From positions 2,220,501 through 2,284,500 of the forward strand of contig NZ_CP087588.1 in NCBI RefSeq assembly GCF_020985305.1: a stretch of DNA of 64,000 bases. The letters are read 5' to 3'. Made by a program: the position numbers and the translations under genes. This DNA comes from Croceicoccus sp. Ery15 (GTDB taxonomy: Bacteria; Pseudomonadota; Alphaproteobacteria; Sphingomonadales; Sphingomonadaceae). This document shows, piece by piece, positions 36,360 through 46,992 of the stretch (positions within the stretch are counted from its first letter, which is position 1; each line of letters opens with the position of its first letter). Below the pieces are notes generated by a model, which was not told the origin of the DNA, ran no database searches, and saw only the letters and a program-made list of their open reading frames with translations.

Positions 36360-36953
36360 ATGCCATTATCTTACGCCGCACAATCAGAGGATATTGTTGC
36401 CGAAGAGCAGGAGCGTTCCGAACCTGAGAACCGGCGAGAGACGAACAGAGAGATTATTGAGCGGGTTCTTGTTGGCGATTATGTCATCTTCCGCCGGCTT
36501 GCTCTCAAGCGTCTGCGCGACCGCCTCGCGGCGGATGATGTCCTTCAGTCCTTCTGCGTCAAAGCGCTTGAGCGCGCGCATCAATTGCGTGATGAAAATG
36601 CCGTCCACGGATGGCTGCGGCGCCTCTTCGAGACGACGTTGCTCGACCATTACCGGGCCTCGGCGCGGCTCAACGCCAAAACGACCCCGCTTGAACCCGG
36701 CGGCCCACCCTTGGAAGAAATCTCGGGAGAGAGTTTGTCGGTCGATGAAAGCGAGGTGGTCGAGGAGGTATTGGCGACGCTTCGGCCAGCCTATACGCAA
36801 ATCATCCGGCAAATGGACCTGGGGCGGGACGAGCCTTCAGTCATCTCTTCGCGCCTCCACATTTCGCCCAACAATCTCGCCGTAAGACTCCATCGTGCCC
36901 GCGGCGCATTTCGCGATGCTTTGGCCGACACCCCTATTGCTTTGCAAACTTGA
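36360..36953 (+). CDS. ECF-type RNA polymerase sigma factor
   Basis: 197-residue sigma factor: region 2 at about 45-105 (LAADDVLQSFCVKALERAHQLRDENAVHGWLRRLFETTLLDHYR) and region 4 with HTH at about 145-190 (PSVISSRLHISPNNLAVRLHRARGAFRDAL). It resembles the factor at 13240 in both regions but has no cysteine-rich tail. ATG 36360 is preferred, following GGGGAAGAA; the frame stays open upstream to 36249 but shows no conserved protein there. No anti-sigma gene is adjacent. Targets unknown; nearby lipid genes are candidates. Confidence 0.82.
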   Translation: MPLSYAAQSEDIVAEEQERSEPENRRETNREIIERVLVGDYVIFRRLALKRLRDRLAADDVLQSFCVKALERAHQLRDENAVHGWLRRLFETTLLDHYRASARLNAKTTPLEPGGPPLEEISGESLSVDESEVVEEVLATLRPAYTQIIRQMDLGRDEPSVISSRLHISPNNLAVRLHRARGAFRDALADTPIALQT

Positions 36954-37170
36954 GGAGCCGACGCGCTCGTGTGGGCGGGCAGAGACTATGTCATGCCTAT
37001 TCAGTGAGACCGAAACGAGGTCTGCGCTGTAATAGCAGGCGCGCTCCCGCGTCTATGTACATGCATGCGAGCTCTAAGGGTCGAATTGTCGGGACCATTT
37101 GGCTGCGTAAAAGCCCGAACCCGCCAAGCTCGTTGCCGCGGCGATGCCTCCAACCCCGCGCCTCGGCAGT

Positions 37171-37210
37171 GCGGCACGCCGTGATCCTCCCCCCTCCTAC
37201 GGCGTGCCGC
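37171..37210 (+). promoter_or_regulatory. Strong hairpin upstream of cardiolipin synthase
   Basis: GCGGCACGCCGT (37171-37182) and ACGGCGTGCCGC (37199-37210) are perfect 12-bp arms around a 16-nt pyrimidine-rich loop containing two CCTCC copies, which could pair with a GGAGG-type ribosome site. There is no T-run after the stem, so it is a poor intrinsic terminator for the sigma gene. It stands 31 nt before the GTG of the cardiolipin synthase and may control its translation. Confidence 0.5.
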
Positions 37211-37241
37211 CATTGCTTTCCGACAAGCGGGAGCAAGACCG

Positions 37242-38663
37242 GTGTCTGATACGCTCTTGCTATTCCTCACGCTGGATTGGCTCGCGCGGTTTGCTATCTT
37301 CGCGGTGATCATTTTCAGCCGACCAGCGGTTGGCGCACAGGGCTGGCTCGCGCTGGTTCTCGTCTTCCCCATTCCAGCCATTCTCGTTGTTCTCTGGGCG
37401 TTCCGTCCGCTGGCAACGGCGCGCAGGCGTGCGCGTTTTGCTGAAGCGCGCAGGCAGCTCAAGATTGCGCGCCGCCAGATCCTGATGTCGCAGCACTGCT
37501 CACCGCCGCAGCTTCCCGCGCATCTTGTTCGGGCAGCGCAGCTCATCGAGCGGGTCAATTTGTTCCCTGCGGTGGGTGGAAACAACATCGAAGCGCTAGC
37601 GGATTATCAGGAAGTGATCGACCGTCTCGTGGCCGACATTGGTACTGCCCGGCACCATGTTCATCTCACGACCTACATCTTCTCCGACGATGCTGTGGGC
37701 AACCAGATCATCGCGGCGCTCGTGGCTGCCGCAAGCCGCGGGATAGAATGCCGCGTTCTGATCGATGCGCTCGGTTCCTATTGGTGGTCCCGCCGGATCA
37801 TTCGAAAACTCAGGAGCTGCGGGATAACGGTGCGCCGCGCGCTGCCCGTATCGCTAACGAACATGGAGGCCCTGCGGCCCGATCTGCGCAATCATCGCAA
37901 GCTCGCTGTGATCGACGGACGGCTCGGATATATCGGCTCGCAGAACGTCATCAGCCCCGAGCTACCGGGAGGTCAGCGCAGCAAGGAATTCGTGGTGAGG
38001 GTCAACGGACCCGTCGTGCTCCAGATGCAGGCGCTCTTTGCCAATGACTGGTTTTTGGAATCCGGCGATCTGTTGAGCGACGGGGCGCTCTTTCCGCATG
38101 AACGGTCCGCAGGGGCGGCGCGCGCACAATTGGTGGCTGGCGGACCCGAATATCGGCGCTCTGTCATCCGGCTGCTGCTCGATGCGCTGGTGCATACGGT
38201 CGAACACCGTCTGGTCATCACGACCCCCTACTTCGTGCCGGACGAAGCGCTCCTGCTCGCGCTCGAAGGGGCCGCCGCCCGCGGTGTCGAGGTCTGCTTG
38301 ATTCTACCGAAGAAGGGCGACCATCGTCTGGTCGATCTGGCGCAGCGCTCTTTCTTCGATCGAATGCTGGAAGCGGGCATCGACATACACCTCTATCATC
38401 GCGGCTTCCTGCACGCCAAGCATGTAAGCGTCGACGATGACCTCGTCCTTGTCGGTTCGATGAACATCGATTTGCGCTCGCTGGAGTTGAACGGAGAAGC
38501 TGGCCTCCTCATCTATGATCAGGACACAACCGCGCGCCTGCGCGAAGAGGAGGCGCGCAACATTGCGGGGAGTGAGCGCTTGGTTCGCGCCGAATGGAAT
38601 GCCAGACCTGCGCTTGCCCGCGCTGCGGAAAATGCAGCACGGCTCTTTAGCCCGCTATTATAG
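37242..38663 (+). CDS. cls: Cardiolipin synthase (phospholipase D family)
   Basis: 473-residue inner-membrane enzyme joining two phosphatidylglycerols to cardiolipin. Two N-terminal helices are followed by two HKD motifs: H218-x-K220-x4-D225 (NHRKLAVIDG) and H391-x-K393-x4-D398 (HAKHVSVDDD, followed by VLVGSMNID). Length and layout match ClsA. The GTG start has a GGGAG ribosome site 9 nt upstream, and a strong hairpin lies just before it. Fits a stress-membrane role along with cfa and plsC. Confidence 0.92.
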   Translation: MSDTLLLFLTLDWLARFAIFAVIIFSRPAVGAQGWLALVLVFPIPAILVVLWAFRPLATARRRARFAEARRQLKIARRQILMSQHCSPPQLPAHLVRAAQLIERVNLFPAVGGNNIEALADYQEVIDRLVADIGTARHHVHLTTYIFSDDAVGNQIIAALVAAASRGIECRVLIDALGSYWWSRRIIRKLRSCGITVRRALPVSLTNMEALRPDLRNHRKLAVIDGRLGYIGSQNVISPELPGGQRSKEFVVRVNGPVVLQMQALFANDWFLESGDLLSDGALFPHERSAGAARAQLVAGGPEYRRSVIRLLLDALVHTVEHRLVITTPYFVPDEALLLALEGAAARGVEVCLILPKKGDHRLVDLAQRSFFDRMLEAGIDIHLYHRGFLHAKHVSVDDDLVLVGSMNIDLRSLELNGEAGLLIYDQDTTARLREEEARNIAGSERLVRAEWNARPALARAAENAARLFSPLL

Positions 38664-38772
38664 GATCAACTTTGCTTTGCACGGCAGACTTCGCGTCGCG
38701 CATCTTTGCCAAACACCCCGCCAGGATTTTCACGCGCTGGGAGGAGCGTTTTAATAGCTCCGGGCGGAATTC

Positions 38773-41700
38773 TCAGGCGGGGGAGGGGTGTTGTACATTG
38801 CGTCCAACAATGCGGACCCGAAGTTCGACTGTTTCGCCATTCTTCGGGAGTACAATCGCATTCCCGGCATGAGTTTTGCCATCAACGGTGAGTTCGACGT
38901 CAGCGCAGCCAAGCCCTTGCGGATCTTCGACTTTCACTGACACCAACCCGCCACCAACGCGCAGTGTCGCGCTGAAGCCGCCCCAGTTGGGCGGGATACA
39001 GGGATTGACGATGAGTTGGCCATCGATCTGTTGCAACCCCAGGATGCTTTTTGTGGCGAGCTGCCATGCCCAGCCAGCGGCCCCAGTATACCAGCTCCAG
39101 CCCCCTCTGCCCGTATGTTGCTTGCCCGCAGATATGTCTCCGGCGACGGCGTAGGGCTCCAGGCGATAATGCTCGGCCTTGGCGTGATCGTCAGAGCGAC
39201 GGACGGGGTTGATCATGTTGAACAGGGCAAAGGCCTTCTCGGGGTCCTTCACCCGCGCAAAGGCCATGCCCAGCCACGCGGTCGCATGCGAATACTGACC
39301 CCCATTTTCGCGAATTCCCGGGGGATAGGCCTTTATGTAACCGGGATCGATCAAGCCTTCGTCAAACGCGGGCCAGAGCAGCCTGGCCAACTGGTCTTCC
39401 TGCGAAACAAGCATATCCCATGCGGACTGGAGAGCCTCGCTCACGCGCTCTTGATCAGCCGAGGCAAAGGCCGCCCATGACTGCGCGATCGAATCGATCC
39501 TGCATTCGTCGCTTTCTGCCGAGCCGATGGGCCGCCCGTCATCATCGAACGCGCGCAAGTACCATGAGCCATCCCACGCGCTTTCTTCCGCGCGCCGTCT
39601 TATCTCGGATGCCCGTTCTTCCCATTCTTTCGCCTCGTGCATCCGACCGGTCCGGCGGCAGATGTCGGCGAAGCCTTGCGCTGTGACCGTGATAAACCAT
39701 GCCAACCAGACGCTTTCGCCATGGCCCTTCGCGCCGAGGCGGTCCATTCCATCATTCCAGTCCCCGGCGCCGATCAGCGGCAGTCCATGGGCCCCGACTG
39801 CCAGAGCGCGGTGCAGTGCGCGCTCGCAGTGCTCGAACAGCGAGCCGCGCCACTCGGTCGCATCGAATTGCGCATATCGATTGGCTTCGTCGGGGGCGAG
39901 TTCATCGGCATCGAGGAACGCGACTTCCTCGTCGAGGATATCAAGGTCACCGGTCGTCGTGACATAGATGCCGACAACATAAGGCAACCAGAGTAAATCG
40001 TCGGAAAAACGCGTTCGCACGCCGCGATCAGCAGGGGGGTGCCACCAGTGCAGAACATCGCCCTCTACGAATTGATGCTGCGCGCTTTCGAGGATGTGCG
40101 CGCGAGCGAGCGCCGGCGCGGTGTGGAGAAGCGCAAGAACGTCCTGCAATTGATCGCGAAAGCCGAAGGCCCCGCTCGACTGATAGAATCCCGTGCGCGC
40201 GAGAACACGGGACGACAGCGTCTGGTAGAGCAGCCAGCGGTTGACCATGACGTCGAAAGCAGGGTCCGGGGTTGAGACTTGAAGGGCGCCGAGTGTCTCA
40301 TCCCAGAAATTCTCCAGCGCTATCATTGCCGTCTCTGCCTCGTCTGGCTCACGCCAGCGCTGGGCGAGTTCCATGGCCGCATGGTGGCCTAGCCCTTGGC
40401 CGAGCACGAACAGGATTTCTTCTTCCTCGCCCGGGCCAAGATCGAGGTGTATCTGATAGGCTCCGCATGTATCGCCGCCCGCGCATACGCTGTTGGTTAG
40501 ACCCCATCGCCGAAGCGCCGCGGGATCCGCCGGGTCCCCACCCCTGCCGATGAATTCGCCGCGGTCGGTCGTGAAGCCGTGCGGTGGGCGGTTTGCCGTG
40601 AGAAACGCCACCTGTCCGGCAAAATCGCTGTTCCAGCGGTTCGTTGCCGTGATGGTCTGCGTCTCGGTGTCAAAGTCGCAGACTATGTGCGGGCGTGCGA
40701 TACTGGGAAGAGAGCCGAGCAGCCACTCGGCATAATAGGTTGCGGTTACGCGCCGGTGCCGGTCTTCGCAGTTGCGGATCCGCAGCCGAACGATCTTCAC
40801 CGATGCATCAAGCGGTACGAACATTGTGAGCTGATGGGCCAAGCCGGCGAACCGTTTTGACCATGTAGTGTAACCCGCGCCATGCCTGACTTCGCAGGCA
40901 GCGGCATCGCCAACAGGAGCAGGCGTTATGGTCCATACCTCGCCAGTTTCCTCATCACGCAGGTAGAGTGTTTCGGAGGGACGGTCCGTGACCGGGTCGT
41001 TCGACCATGTTGTGAGACGGTTCTCGCCGCTGTTTATTGCCCAAGTATACCCCCCGCCAGCTTCGCTTACGAGCGCGCCGAAGTCACGGTTGGCGAGAAT
41101 GTTGCACCACGGAGCAGGCGTCGCCTGCCCGGGTTCGACGAAGATGACATATTCGCGGCCATCCGCCGTGAACCCACCCAGACCATTGTCGTAGAGAAGG
41201 TTCGCTGAACGTTCGAGCGATGTCATCGAGGGATGCTGCGCAGCCCTTGTTGCAGAAAACAGCGGCAAGCGGTTTGGCACATCGTGCGCTTCTTCCAGCT
41301 GTTCCTGCAAACTACCCCGTGCGTCGTCGAGGGTGACACGCGCCGTGCTCTCCAGAAGGCGCACCCGATCCGCACCGATCTGATCCGCGAAAACGATATG
41401 CACGCCGCCCTTGCGTCCAAGCAGCTCCGCCATCTTCGCGCGTTGCAGCGCCTCCCTGAGCTGGTCGAGCACCGGTTCGATGTAAGCTGAGCCGGCAAGC
41501 TGGAGGATCACCAGATCCACCTCTAGTCCGTGCCGCCGCCACAATCGATGGGCGGCGAGGAGGACGGGCAGCAGGGTCGTGGTCTCACCGGCAGACCGCA
41601 GCAGAAGGATGGGGTAATCGCCGGACACGCCCATCCCCCACAAATCCGCTTGTCCGAGACTGTTCTCGTTCTTGATCGTCCGCGCGCTCGATGGGGCGTT

Positions 41701-44700
41701 CTGCGGATAGATGAGAGCCGAAGCGAGCTGCTGCACGACGGGCAGGTGTTCGGCTTCGATGTTCATGTGAACCAGGGAGCGTGCATTTTCGGTTGCCGTA
41801 TCGTGGAGCGCCCATTCGATCGAATCGAGAGACGAATGACGCTCGGCCAGCTCGACGGCGGTTTCGCGCGACGCGGCTGCGACTGTCAGGAAACAGATTT
41901 CCCTAATCTCGAACGGCTCCAGGTCGATGAGGTGTTGAAGAGCCATGACCGGGTCCAGGGTCCACCCTTGGGTGTTCTGCACGGCTTCGGTCGCTCCTGT
42001 TGGGGAGCGCAGGCTTTCATGACGCCTGATGAAGGCGCGCCGGTCGGTTTCGAAGCGGGCATTGCGAACCGGTCCCCCGCCATCGACCGCAAAATGAAGG
42101 AGCACCGGCGGCGTGTCCTGTGGCGCGCGCGCGCGGCGCTCGAACAGCAGACCACCAAGCGATGGGACATGCTCGCTCTTGATAAACAGTTTGCTGAATG
42201 CCGGGTGCCGCTCGTCCTCGAGCGGCTCGCCGAGCACGATCTCGGCATAGGTCGTCACGCGAAGCTTGCGGTGACGGGAACTCTCGTTGATGAGCCGCAA
42301 GCGCCGCACCTCGATGTCGCTTCCGGCAAGAACGCCAATCTCGAGACGCGATACAACGCCTTGATCGCGCCGGCGAATTACTGCCTGGTGCGCATGGCAT
42401 GTGACCTCGTACTCTTCCGCTTCGGACCCGGTTGGTTCGAGCGTCGCCGACCATAGCCGTCCGGTGTCTTCATCGGCGATGTAGATCCAGTAACCGTCCG
42501 CGTCGTGAGTGGCGTCGGCCACGAAGCGTGTCAGCGCCCGGTGATGCCAGCGCAGTCCGCCGCTACCGCTATCAGAGAGCCACGTCGATAAAGGCCCGTT
42601 TCCAAGCAGGAGCATTTGCGGCACGGATGCTTCGCGCCTGGGTTGCCATGACGCAGGCAGAGTGACGGGCGTTCCCCGAACCATGGAAATCGTAGGGTCG
42701 GCAAGCCTGTCAATTTCTGGTGGAATCTCGCGTGGCACCCGTTCGCTCAACAACAACATCGTGGGCCGCATTCGTGGATCTTCGGCGAAACGGCTAGCGA
42801 ACCGGTCTGAGAACAGCGCATTGACGATCGCCGACAGGAGCATGCCTTGGTGGTGTGCCATATAAGCATTAACGGTCCGGGGACCGCTGCCCGGGGACCG
42901 CTCAGGCGTGAAGTCGAGCGCTTCGACCAGGCCATATCGACCGCTGCCGCCCGATCGTGTCAGCAGCCTGAGGTTCGCTACTGCCTTCTTTGGTGCAACT
43001 GCCAGTGCAAGCGCAGTTGCGTAAGGCGCGACAACCATGTCCCGCGAGAGGCCCCGTTTCAAGCCAAGTTCGGGAACGCCGAACCCTTGATACCTGTAAC
43101 GGTGTTCAGGATCGCGAGCGGAATATGCCGATTCCGAGATACCCCAGGGAACGCTCTGGGCTCGCCCGTAGCGCTCCTGGACGTCGACCACCATCCGCTC
43201 GCTCTCGCCCAGCAGCGTGCCGGTGTCCGGCTTGAGCAGCAGGCGCGGCATAAGATATTCGAACATCGAGCCGTTCCAGGAGATCAGCATCGCTCCACCC
43301 TCGACGCGCCGTAACGGGCGGCCCAGATGGAACCAGTGTTCTGGCGGAACATCGCCTTTTGCGATGGCGAAAAAGCTCGCTAGCCGTGCCTCGGAAGCGA
43401 GGAGGTCATAATAATGTGTATCGGGACGTCCCAGACTGACATTGATGCCAATGCGCAGGAGGCGCCGGTGCTCGTCATAGAGAGGCGCAAACTCCATTGA
43501 ATAGGCCATCTCGATTGCTTGGTCTGCGAGGCTGGACAGTTGGTCAGCCGGGATACCGCCGTTCCCCAGGTCCCGGCACATCGAACGTATCTGGTACTGC
43601 AACCGATCGACGAGCACCTCGATGTCGACCAGATGGTTCGGCGCTGCCTTTTCGGACTGCTCGCCCAGACCAAGCGCTGCCTCCATCTCCGGGATCAATA
43701 CCTCGCAGATATCCTGCAGGCCGGCCATCCAGTGGGCACGGTCTTCCTCGACACCCTCCAGGCGCGACCTTAGCTGGGTGATCCAACGAGGAAGCGCTGC
43801 ATCCTCAGAGTTTTGCGCGACTTGTTCGATCAGATCGATCACATCGATCAGGCCGCGCCAGCGTTGCTCCTCCATACCTTCCGCACGCCGCGCCTCACGC
43901 AAGGAAGCAGCGTAGGCGAGCAGGGCCGCCGCGAGATTGCCGCTGTCCACCGTCGAGACATATCGAGGTTCCAGCGACGCGAGCGTTCTTGTGTCGTACC
44001 AATTGTAGAAATGTCCTCGATATCGTTCCAGGCGATCGAGCGTGGCGAAAAGGTTCGCCGTCCGCGCCGCGAGTTCCGAACGGCCGATGTAACCGAGGTC
44101 CCAGGCTGCGGCTGTCGATAGCATCAACATGCCGATATTCGTCGGTGACGTGCGCTGCGCGATTTCTGCATGCGGAGCGCCCTGGTAGTTGTCCGGGGGG
44201 AGCCAATTGTCTTCCGGACCAGCGAAGGTCTCGAAGAAGAGCCAGGTCCGCCTCGCCAGGCCCCGCAGGAAGCGCCGGTCATCCTCGGCAAGCGGTTCCG
44301 CATCTTCGCGGCGTTCGCGGGCCATCGCCCAAGTGATTTCCGGCGCGGCGATCCAAAGAATGAGCAGCGGAAGGGATGAGGCCAAAGCGTCAGGTTTGAT
44401 GGCGGCAAGAAGCGCCGCGAGAGCGACCGAAATAGTCGGTCCCAACCACATCTTGCGCCATATGACACCTCGCGCTCGGTTCGAGCGGAGGTCGGTGGCG
44501 GAGTGCGCGGCGCTTGTCCATTCGAGGAGGTTGCGCCGGCTTGCAAAAAGCCTCCAGAGCGTGACCGCGATCGCACGCACCGACAATATGGCGTCATCGA
44601 GCAGATAGACGACGGCCAGAAACCAGCGGCCGGCCTGATCGCGCAATTGCGGCCCCAGGCTACGCGATGTCCCACGCCGCCGTCCTGTCGCCAATCCGGT

Positions 44701-46992
44701 CACCAGATCGGTGAATACCTGGCCCGCTGGCATGAAGAAGGCCAGCAGGCTCCAGAACCAGGCTTGTCCCGGCAGGATGAGCCAACCCGAGATCGCCAGC
44801 AAGATCGTTGCCGGGGCAACCAGACTCCGCCTCAGATTGTCAATAATTTTCCATCGGTCGATGGCGGCGATCGGATTTGGGGATCTTGTGCCATCTGATC
44901 GCCTCACCTTGCCTGCCAGCCATGGCAGGAGCTGCCAGTCCCCGCGGATCCAGCGATGCGCGCGCCGCGCATATTCGAGGTAGTTTCCGGGAAAGCCTTC
45001 GAACAGGACGATATCGCTGGCCAGACCAACCCGGCCATGGACACCTTCGAAGAGGTCATGGCTGAGAATGGAATTTTCGGGCACGCGCCCGGCAACGCTG
45101 CGGTGGAAAGCATGAAGGTCGTAAATGCCCTTACCGACAAAAATTCCCGCGCCAAACAGGTCCTGATAGACGTTCGAGACAGCCCGGCTGTAGATGTCGA
45201 TTGACGTATCGCCGGCAAAGAGCCGTGCGAACAGCGTTCGCGATCCACTCTGGGGCGAAATCTCCACCCGAGGCTGGATGATCGTATAGCCTCCAAGCAA
45301 CGTTCCAGTGTCCGGATCGAACTTGGCCTGGTTTAGTGGATGGGCAAGCGTGCCGACGAGCTTTCGCACAGTGCCTGTAGGCAAGGTGGTGTCCGCATCG
45401 AGAGTGACGACGAAGCGAATATTGCGGGGTATTTCGCGCGAGCCGACATGTCGATGGAATGCTCCACCATCGCCTTCGATGAGCATGTGATTGAGCTGCT
45501 CAAGCTTTCCGCGCTTGCGCTCCCATGCGAGCCAGCACCCTTGTGCTTCACAATATTGTCGAGGGCGCATCAGCAGGTGAAACGGCTCGCTTCCCTCGCT
45601 GCGATAGCGAGTGTTGAGCGCGAGAATCTCCCTTTCTAGTGCCTGCTCGATTTGCTTGTCCCCGGCAGTGCTTTCGCTCGCCGCGTCGGCGAGATCGGCC
45701 AGGAGCACTACGTCCACCATCGGCTCGCCGTTCGAAAGCCAGTGGTTCTCCAGCTTTTCGATCAGGAAAGGCACTTCGTCCTCGCGGGCGATCACGACCG
45801 GGACCGCAATCAGCGTAGCGCAGTCCTCCGGCAGCCCGTCACCAAAGTCGAGTTTGAAAAGAACTCGCGGTGGCAAGAGACGCGTGATCGACCAATGCAA
45901 GAAAGTGATCGCGACAACCGAGGCGGGAATGAGCGACAAGGACAAGCCGGCGAACCATCCCGTCGCGCCTGCGTCAGCGGCGTCGAGATATATCGCTGGC
46001 AGCAATAGGGCCCAGACAAGGAGCCCGATGAGCGAAACGAAGTAGACCGGGCCAGGATGGCGCAAGGCATAGTCCAGAAGCCGAACCCGAGCCGGGAATA
46101 CCGCTCCCGTCTGTTGCCGGAATGCCCGGCGTCCTTCACCGGCGAGCCAGAATCCGACGTGATGAGATCGGTCGTCAGGCAAAGCAGCGCGGCTTGCTTG
46201 GATCGCCTCGAGTGCGACATCGGTCTCGGATAAATCGCCATATTCCGCCAGTTCTTCAACCGCGCGGCGATAGCGATCGCGGCTATCGAAATCCATCTGC
46301 CCGTAATATCCGGATGGGTCGTTTCGCAAGATCTGTTCTACCGGACTTACGTCGTCGAACAAATCCTCCCACGAGATGGCATCAAGGGTACTGAGATTGG
46401 CGATCGCGCGTGCGACCCGTTCATTTGCTTCCAGTGCATGCGCCTCGCCTGCCCATGAGGTGGTCGCGACGGGCACGTCGAGCTGATCGCACAGCAGGGT
46501 CGACAGGGTTTCCACGAGGATCTCGACGCAAGCGATGCGAAGCATGGCCGGGAACGCCCAGAGTTCTCCGATGCGGAGCGGCGCCGTGCGCTGATAAGCG
46601 ATCAGGAACCGGCTCAGGGCCGATGCCGAAACCTGCATTCGGCTCAGTTCGAGAAAACGGTGCGCGAGCACGAAGGCACGCGGGAAGCCAATGGTTTCTT
46701 CACCCTCGAGGGCTGGCAGTTTGCTATAGAAGCCGGTCGGCAGATCCTGTTTGATCTGCCTCAGCGCGCGCTGGACCACATAGTCATTGTCGAGCAACCA
46801 TTCCGCCGCCTTGCTGGCTTCGGCCCCAGCCTTGGCGCATGCCAGGCAAGCCGCACGCAGCCACTCGAGGATGGCATCGGTTCCCGTGCGAGCGGGAATC
46901 TCTTGCGCTGCTTGCGGGGATATCCGGTCCTCCTCGGCAAACTGGATTGCAGCATGATCGAGCGCCGAGAAATCGCTATTAATGTCCGACAT
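38773..46992 (-). CDS. ndvB: Cyclic beta-1,2-glucan synthase (NdvB/ChvB)
   Basis: 2739-residue inner-membrane enzyme that makes periplasmic cyclic beta-1,2-glucans, which act in osmotic adaptation and host interaction. The glycosyltransferase domain (about 400-900) has VVTLDADTTLPTGT near 530 and AHRWIRGDWQLLPWL near 680, flanked by membrane helices. A central glucoamylase-like part (around GGIP, HQGMLLSAIVNAL) and two C-terminal phosphorylase-like halves follow, with GDWNDGMDRLGAKGHGES near 2410 controlling ring length in the family. Slightly shorter than Rhizobium NdvB (about 2830). Its ATG shares one base with the preceding UspA stop, so the two are coupled. Confidence 0.95.
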   Translation of the reverse strand: MSDINSDFSALDHAAIQFAEEDRISPQAAQEIPARTGTDAILEWLRAACLACAKAGAEASKAAEWLLDNDYVVQRALRQIKQDLPTGFYSKLPALEGEETIGFPRAFVLAHRFLELSRMQVSASALSRFLIAYQRTAPLRIGELWAFPAMLRIACVEILVETLSTLLCDQLDVPVATTSWAGEAHALEANERVARAIANLSTLDAISWEDLFDDVSPVEQILRNDPSGYYGQMDFDSRDRYRRAVEELAEYGDLSETDVALEAIQASRAALPDDRSHHVGFWLAGEGRRAFRQQTGAVFPARVRLLDYALRHPGPVYFVSLIGLLVWALLLPAIYLDAADAGATGWFAGLSLSLIPASVVAITFLHWSITRLLPPRVLFKLDFGDGLPEDCATLIAVPVVIAREDEVPFLIEKLENHWLSNGEPMVDVVLLADLADAASESTAGDKQIEQALEREILALNTRYRSEGSEPFHLLMRPRQYCEAQGCWLAWERKRGKLEQLNHMLIEGDGGAFHRHVGSREIPRNIRFVVTLDADTTLPTGTVRKLVGTLAHPLNQAKFDPDTGTLLGGYTIIQPRVEISPQSGSRTLFARLFAGDTSIDIYSRAVSNVYQDLFGAGIFVGKGIYDLHAFHRSVAGRVPENSILSHDLFEGVHGRVGLASDIVLFEGFPGNYLEYARRAHRWIRGDWQLLPWLAGKVRRSDGTRSPNPIAAIDRWKIIDNLRRSLVAPATILLAISGWLILPGQAWFWSLLAFFMPAGQVFTDLVTGLATGRRRGTSRSLGPQLRDQAGRWFLAVVYLLDDAILSVRAIAVTLWRLFASRRNLLEWTSAAHSATDLRSNRARGVIWRKMWLGPTISVALAALLAAIKPDALASSLPLLILWIAAPEITWAMARERREDAEPLAEDDRRFLRGLARRTWLFFETFAGPEDNWLPPDNYQGAPHAEIAQRTSPTNIGMLMLSTAAAWDLGYIGRSELAARTANLFATLDRLERYRGHFYNWYDTRTLASLEPRYVSTVDSGNLAAALLAYAASLREARRAEGMEEQRWRGLIDVIDLIEQVAQNSEDAALPRWITQLRSRLEGVEEDRAHWMAGLQDICEVLIPEMEAALGLGEQSEKAAPNHLVDIEVLVDRLQYQIRSMCRDLGNGGIPADQLSSLADQAIEMAYSMEFAPLYDEHRRLLRIGINVSLGRPDTHYYDLLASEARLASFFAIAKGDVPPEHWFHLGRPLRRVEGGAMLISWNGSMFEYLMPRLLLKPDTGTLLGESERMVVDVQERYGRAQSVPWGISESAYSARDPEHRYRYQGFGVPELGLKRGLSRDMVVAPYATALALAVAPKKAVANLRLLTRSGGSGRYGLVEALDFTPERSPGSGPRTVNAYMAHHQGMLLSAIVNALFSDRFASRFAEDPRMRPTMLLLSERVPREIPPEIDRLADPTISMVRGTPVTLPASWQPRREASVPQMLLLGNGPLSTWLSDSGSGGLRWHHRALTRFVADATHDADGYWIYIADEDTGRLWSATLEPTGSEAEEYEVTCHAHQAVIRRRDQGVVSRLEIGVLAGSDIEVRRLRLINESSRHRKLRVTTYAEIVLGEPLEDERHPAFSKLFIKSEHVPSLGGLLFERRARAPQDTPPVLLHFAVDGGGPVRNARFETDRRAFIRRHESLRSPTGATEAVQNTQGWTLDPVMALQHLIDLEPFEIREICFLTVAAASRETAVELAERHSSLDSIEWALHDTATENARSLVHMNIEAEHLPVVQQLASALIYPQNAPSSARTIKNENSLGQADLWGMGVSGDYPILLLRSAGETTTLLPVLLAAHRLWRRHGLEVDLVILQLAGSAYIEPVLDQLREALQRAKMAELLGRKGGVHIVFADQIGADRVRLLESTARVTLDDARGSLQEQLEEAHDVPNRLPLFSATRAAQHPSMTSLERSANLLYDNGLGGFTADGREYVIFVEPGQATPAPWCNILANRDFGALVSEAGGGYTWAINSGENRLTTWSNDPVTDRPSETLYLRDEETGEVWTITPAPVGDAAACEVRHGAGYTTWSKRFAGLAHQLTMFVPLDASVKIVRLRIRNCEDRHRRVTATYYAEWLLGSLPSIARPHIVCDFDTETQTITATNRWNSDFAGQVAFLTANRPPHGFTTDRGEFIGRGGDPADPAALRRWGLTNSVCAGGDTCGAYQIHLDLGPGEEEEILFVLGQGLGHHAAMELAQRWREPDEAETAMIALENFWDETLGALQVSTPDPAFDVMVNRWLLYQTLSSRVLARTGFYQSSGAFGFRDQLQDVLALLHTAPALARAHILESAQHQFVEGDVLHWWHPPADRGVRTRFSDDLLWLPYVVGIYVTTTGDLDILDEEVAFLDADELAPDEANRYAQFDATEWRGSLFEHCERALHRALAVGAHGLPLIGAGDWNDGMDRLGAKGHGESVWLAWFITVTAQGFADICRRTGRMHEAKEWEERASEIRRRAEESAWDGSWYLRAFDDDGRPIGSAESDECRIDSIAQSWAAFASADQERVSEALQSAWDMLVSQEDQLARLLWPAFDEGLIDPGYIKAYPPGIRENGGQYSHATAWLGMAFARVKDPEKAFALFNMINPVRRSDDHAKAEHYRLEPYAVAGDISAGKQHTGRGGWSWYTGAAGWAWQLATKSILGLQQIDGQLIVNPCIPPNWGGFSATLRVGGGLVSVKVEDPQGLGCADVELTVDGKTHAGNAIVLPKNGETVELRVRIVGRNVQHPSPA

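Noticed and set aside
38700..38772. GGAGC...GCTCC and CGCT...AGCG stems after cardiolipin synthase as a strong terminator
   Set aside because: Stems of four to five pairs with loops of six to nine bases are weak; at most a poor bidirectional terminator between cls and ndvB.
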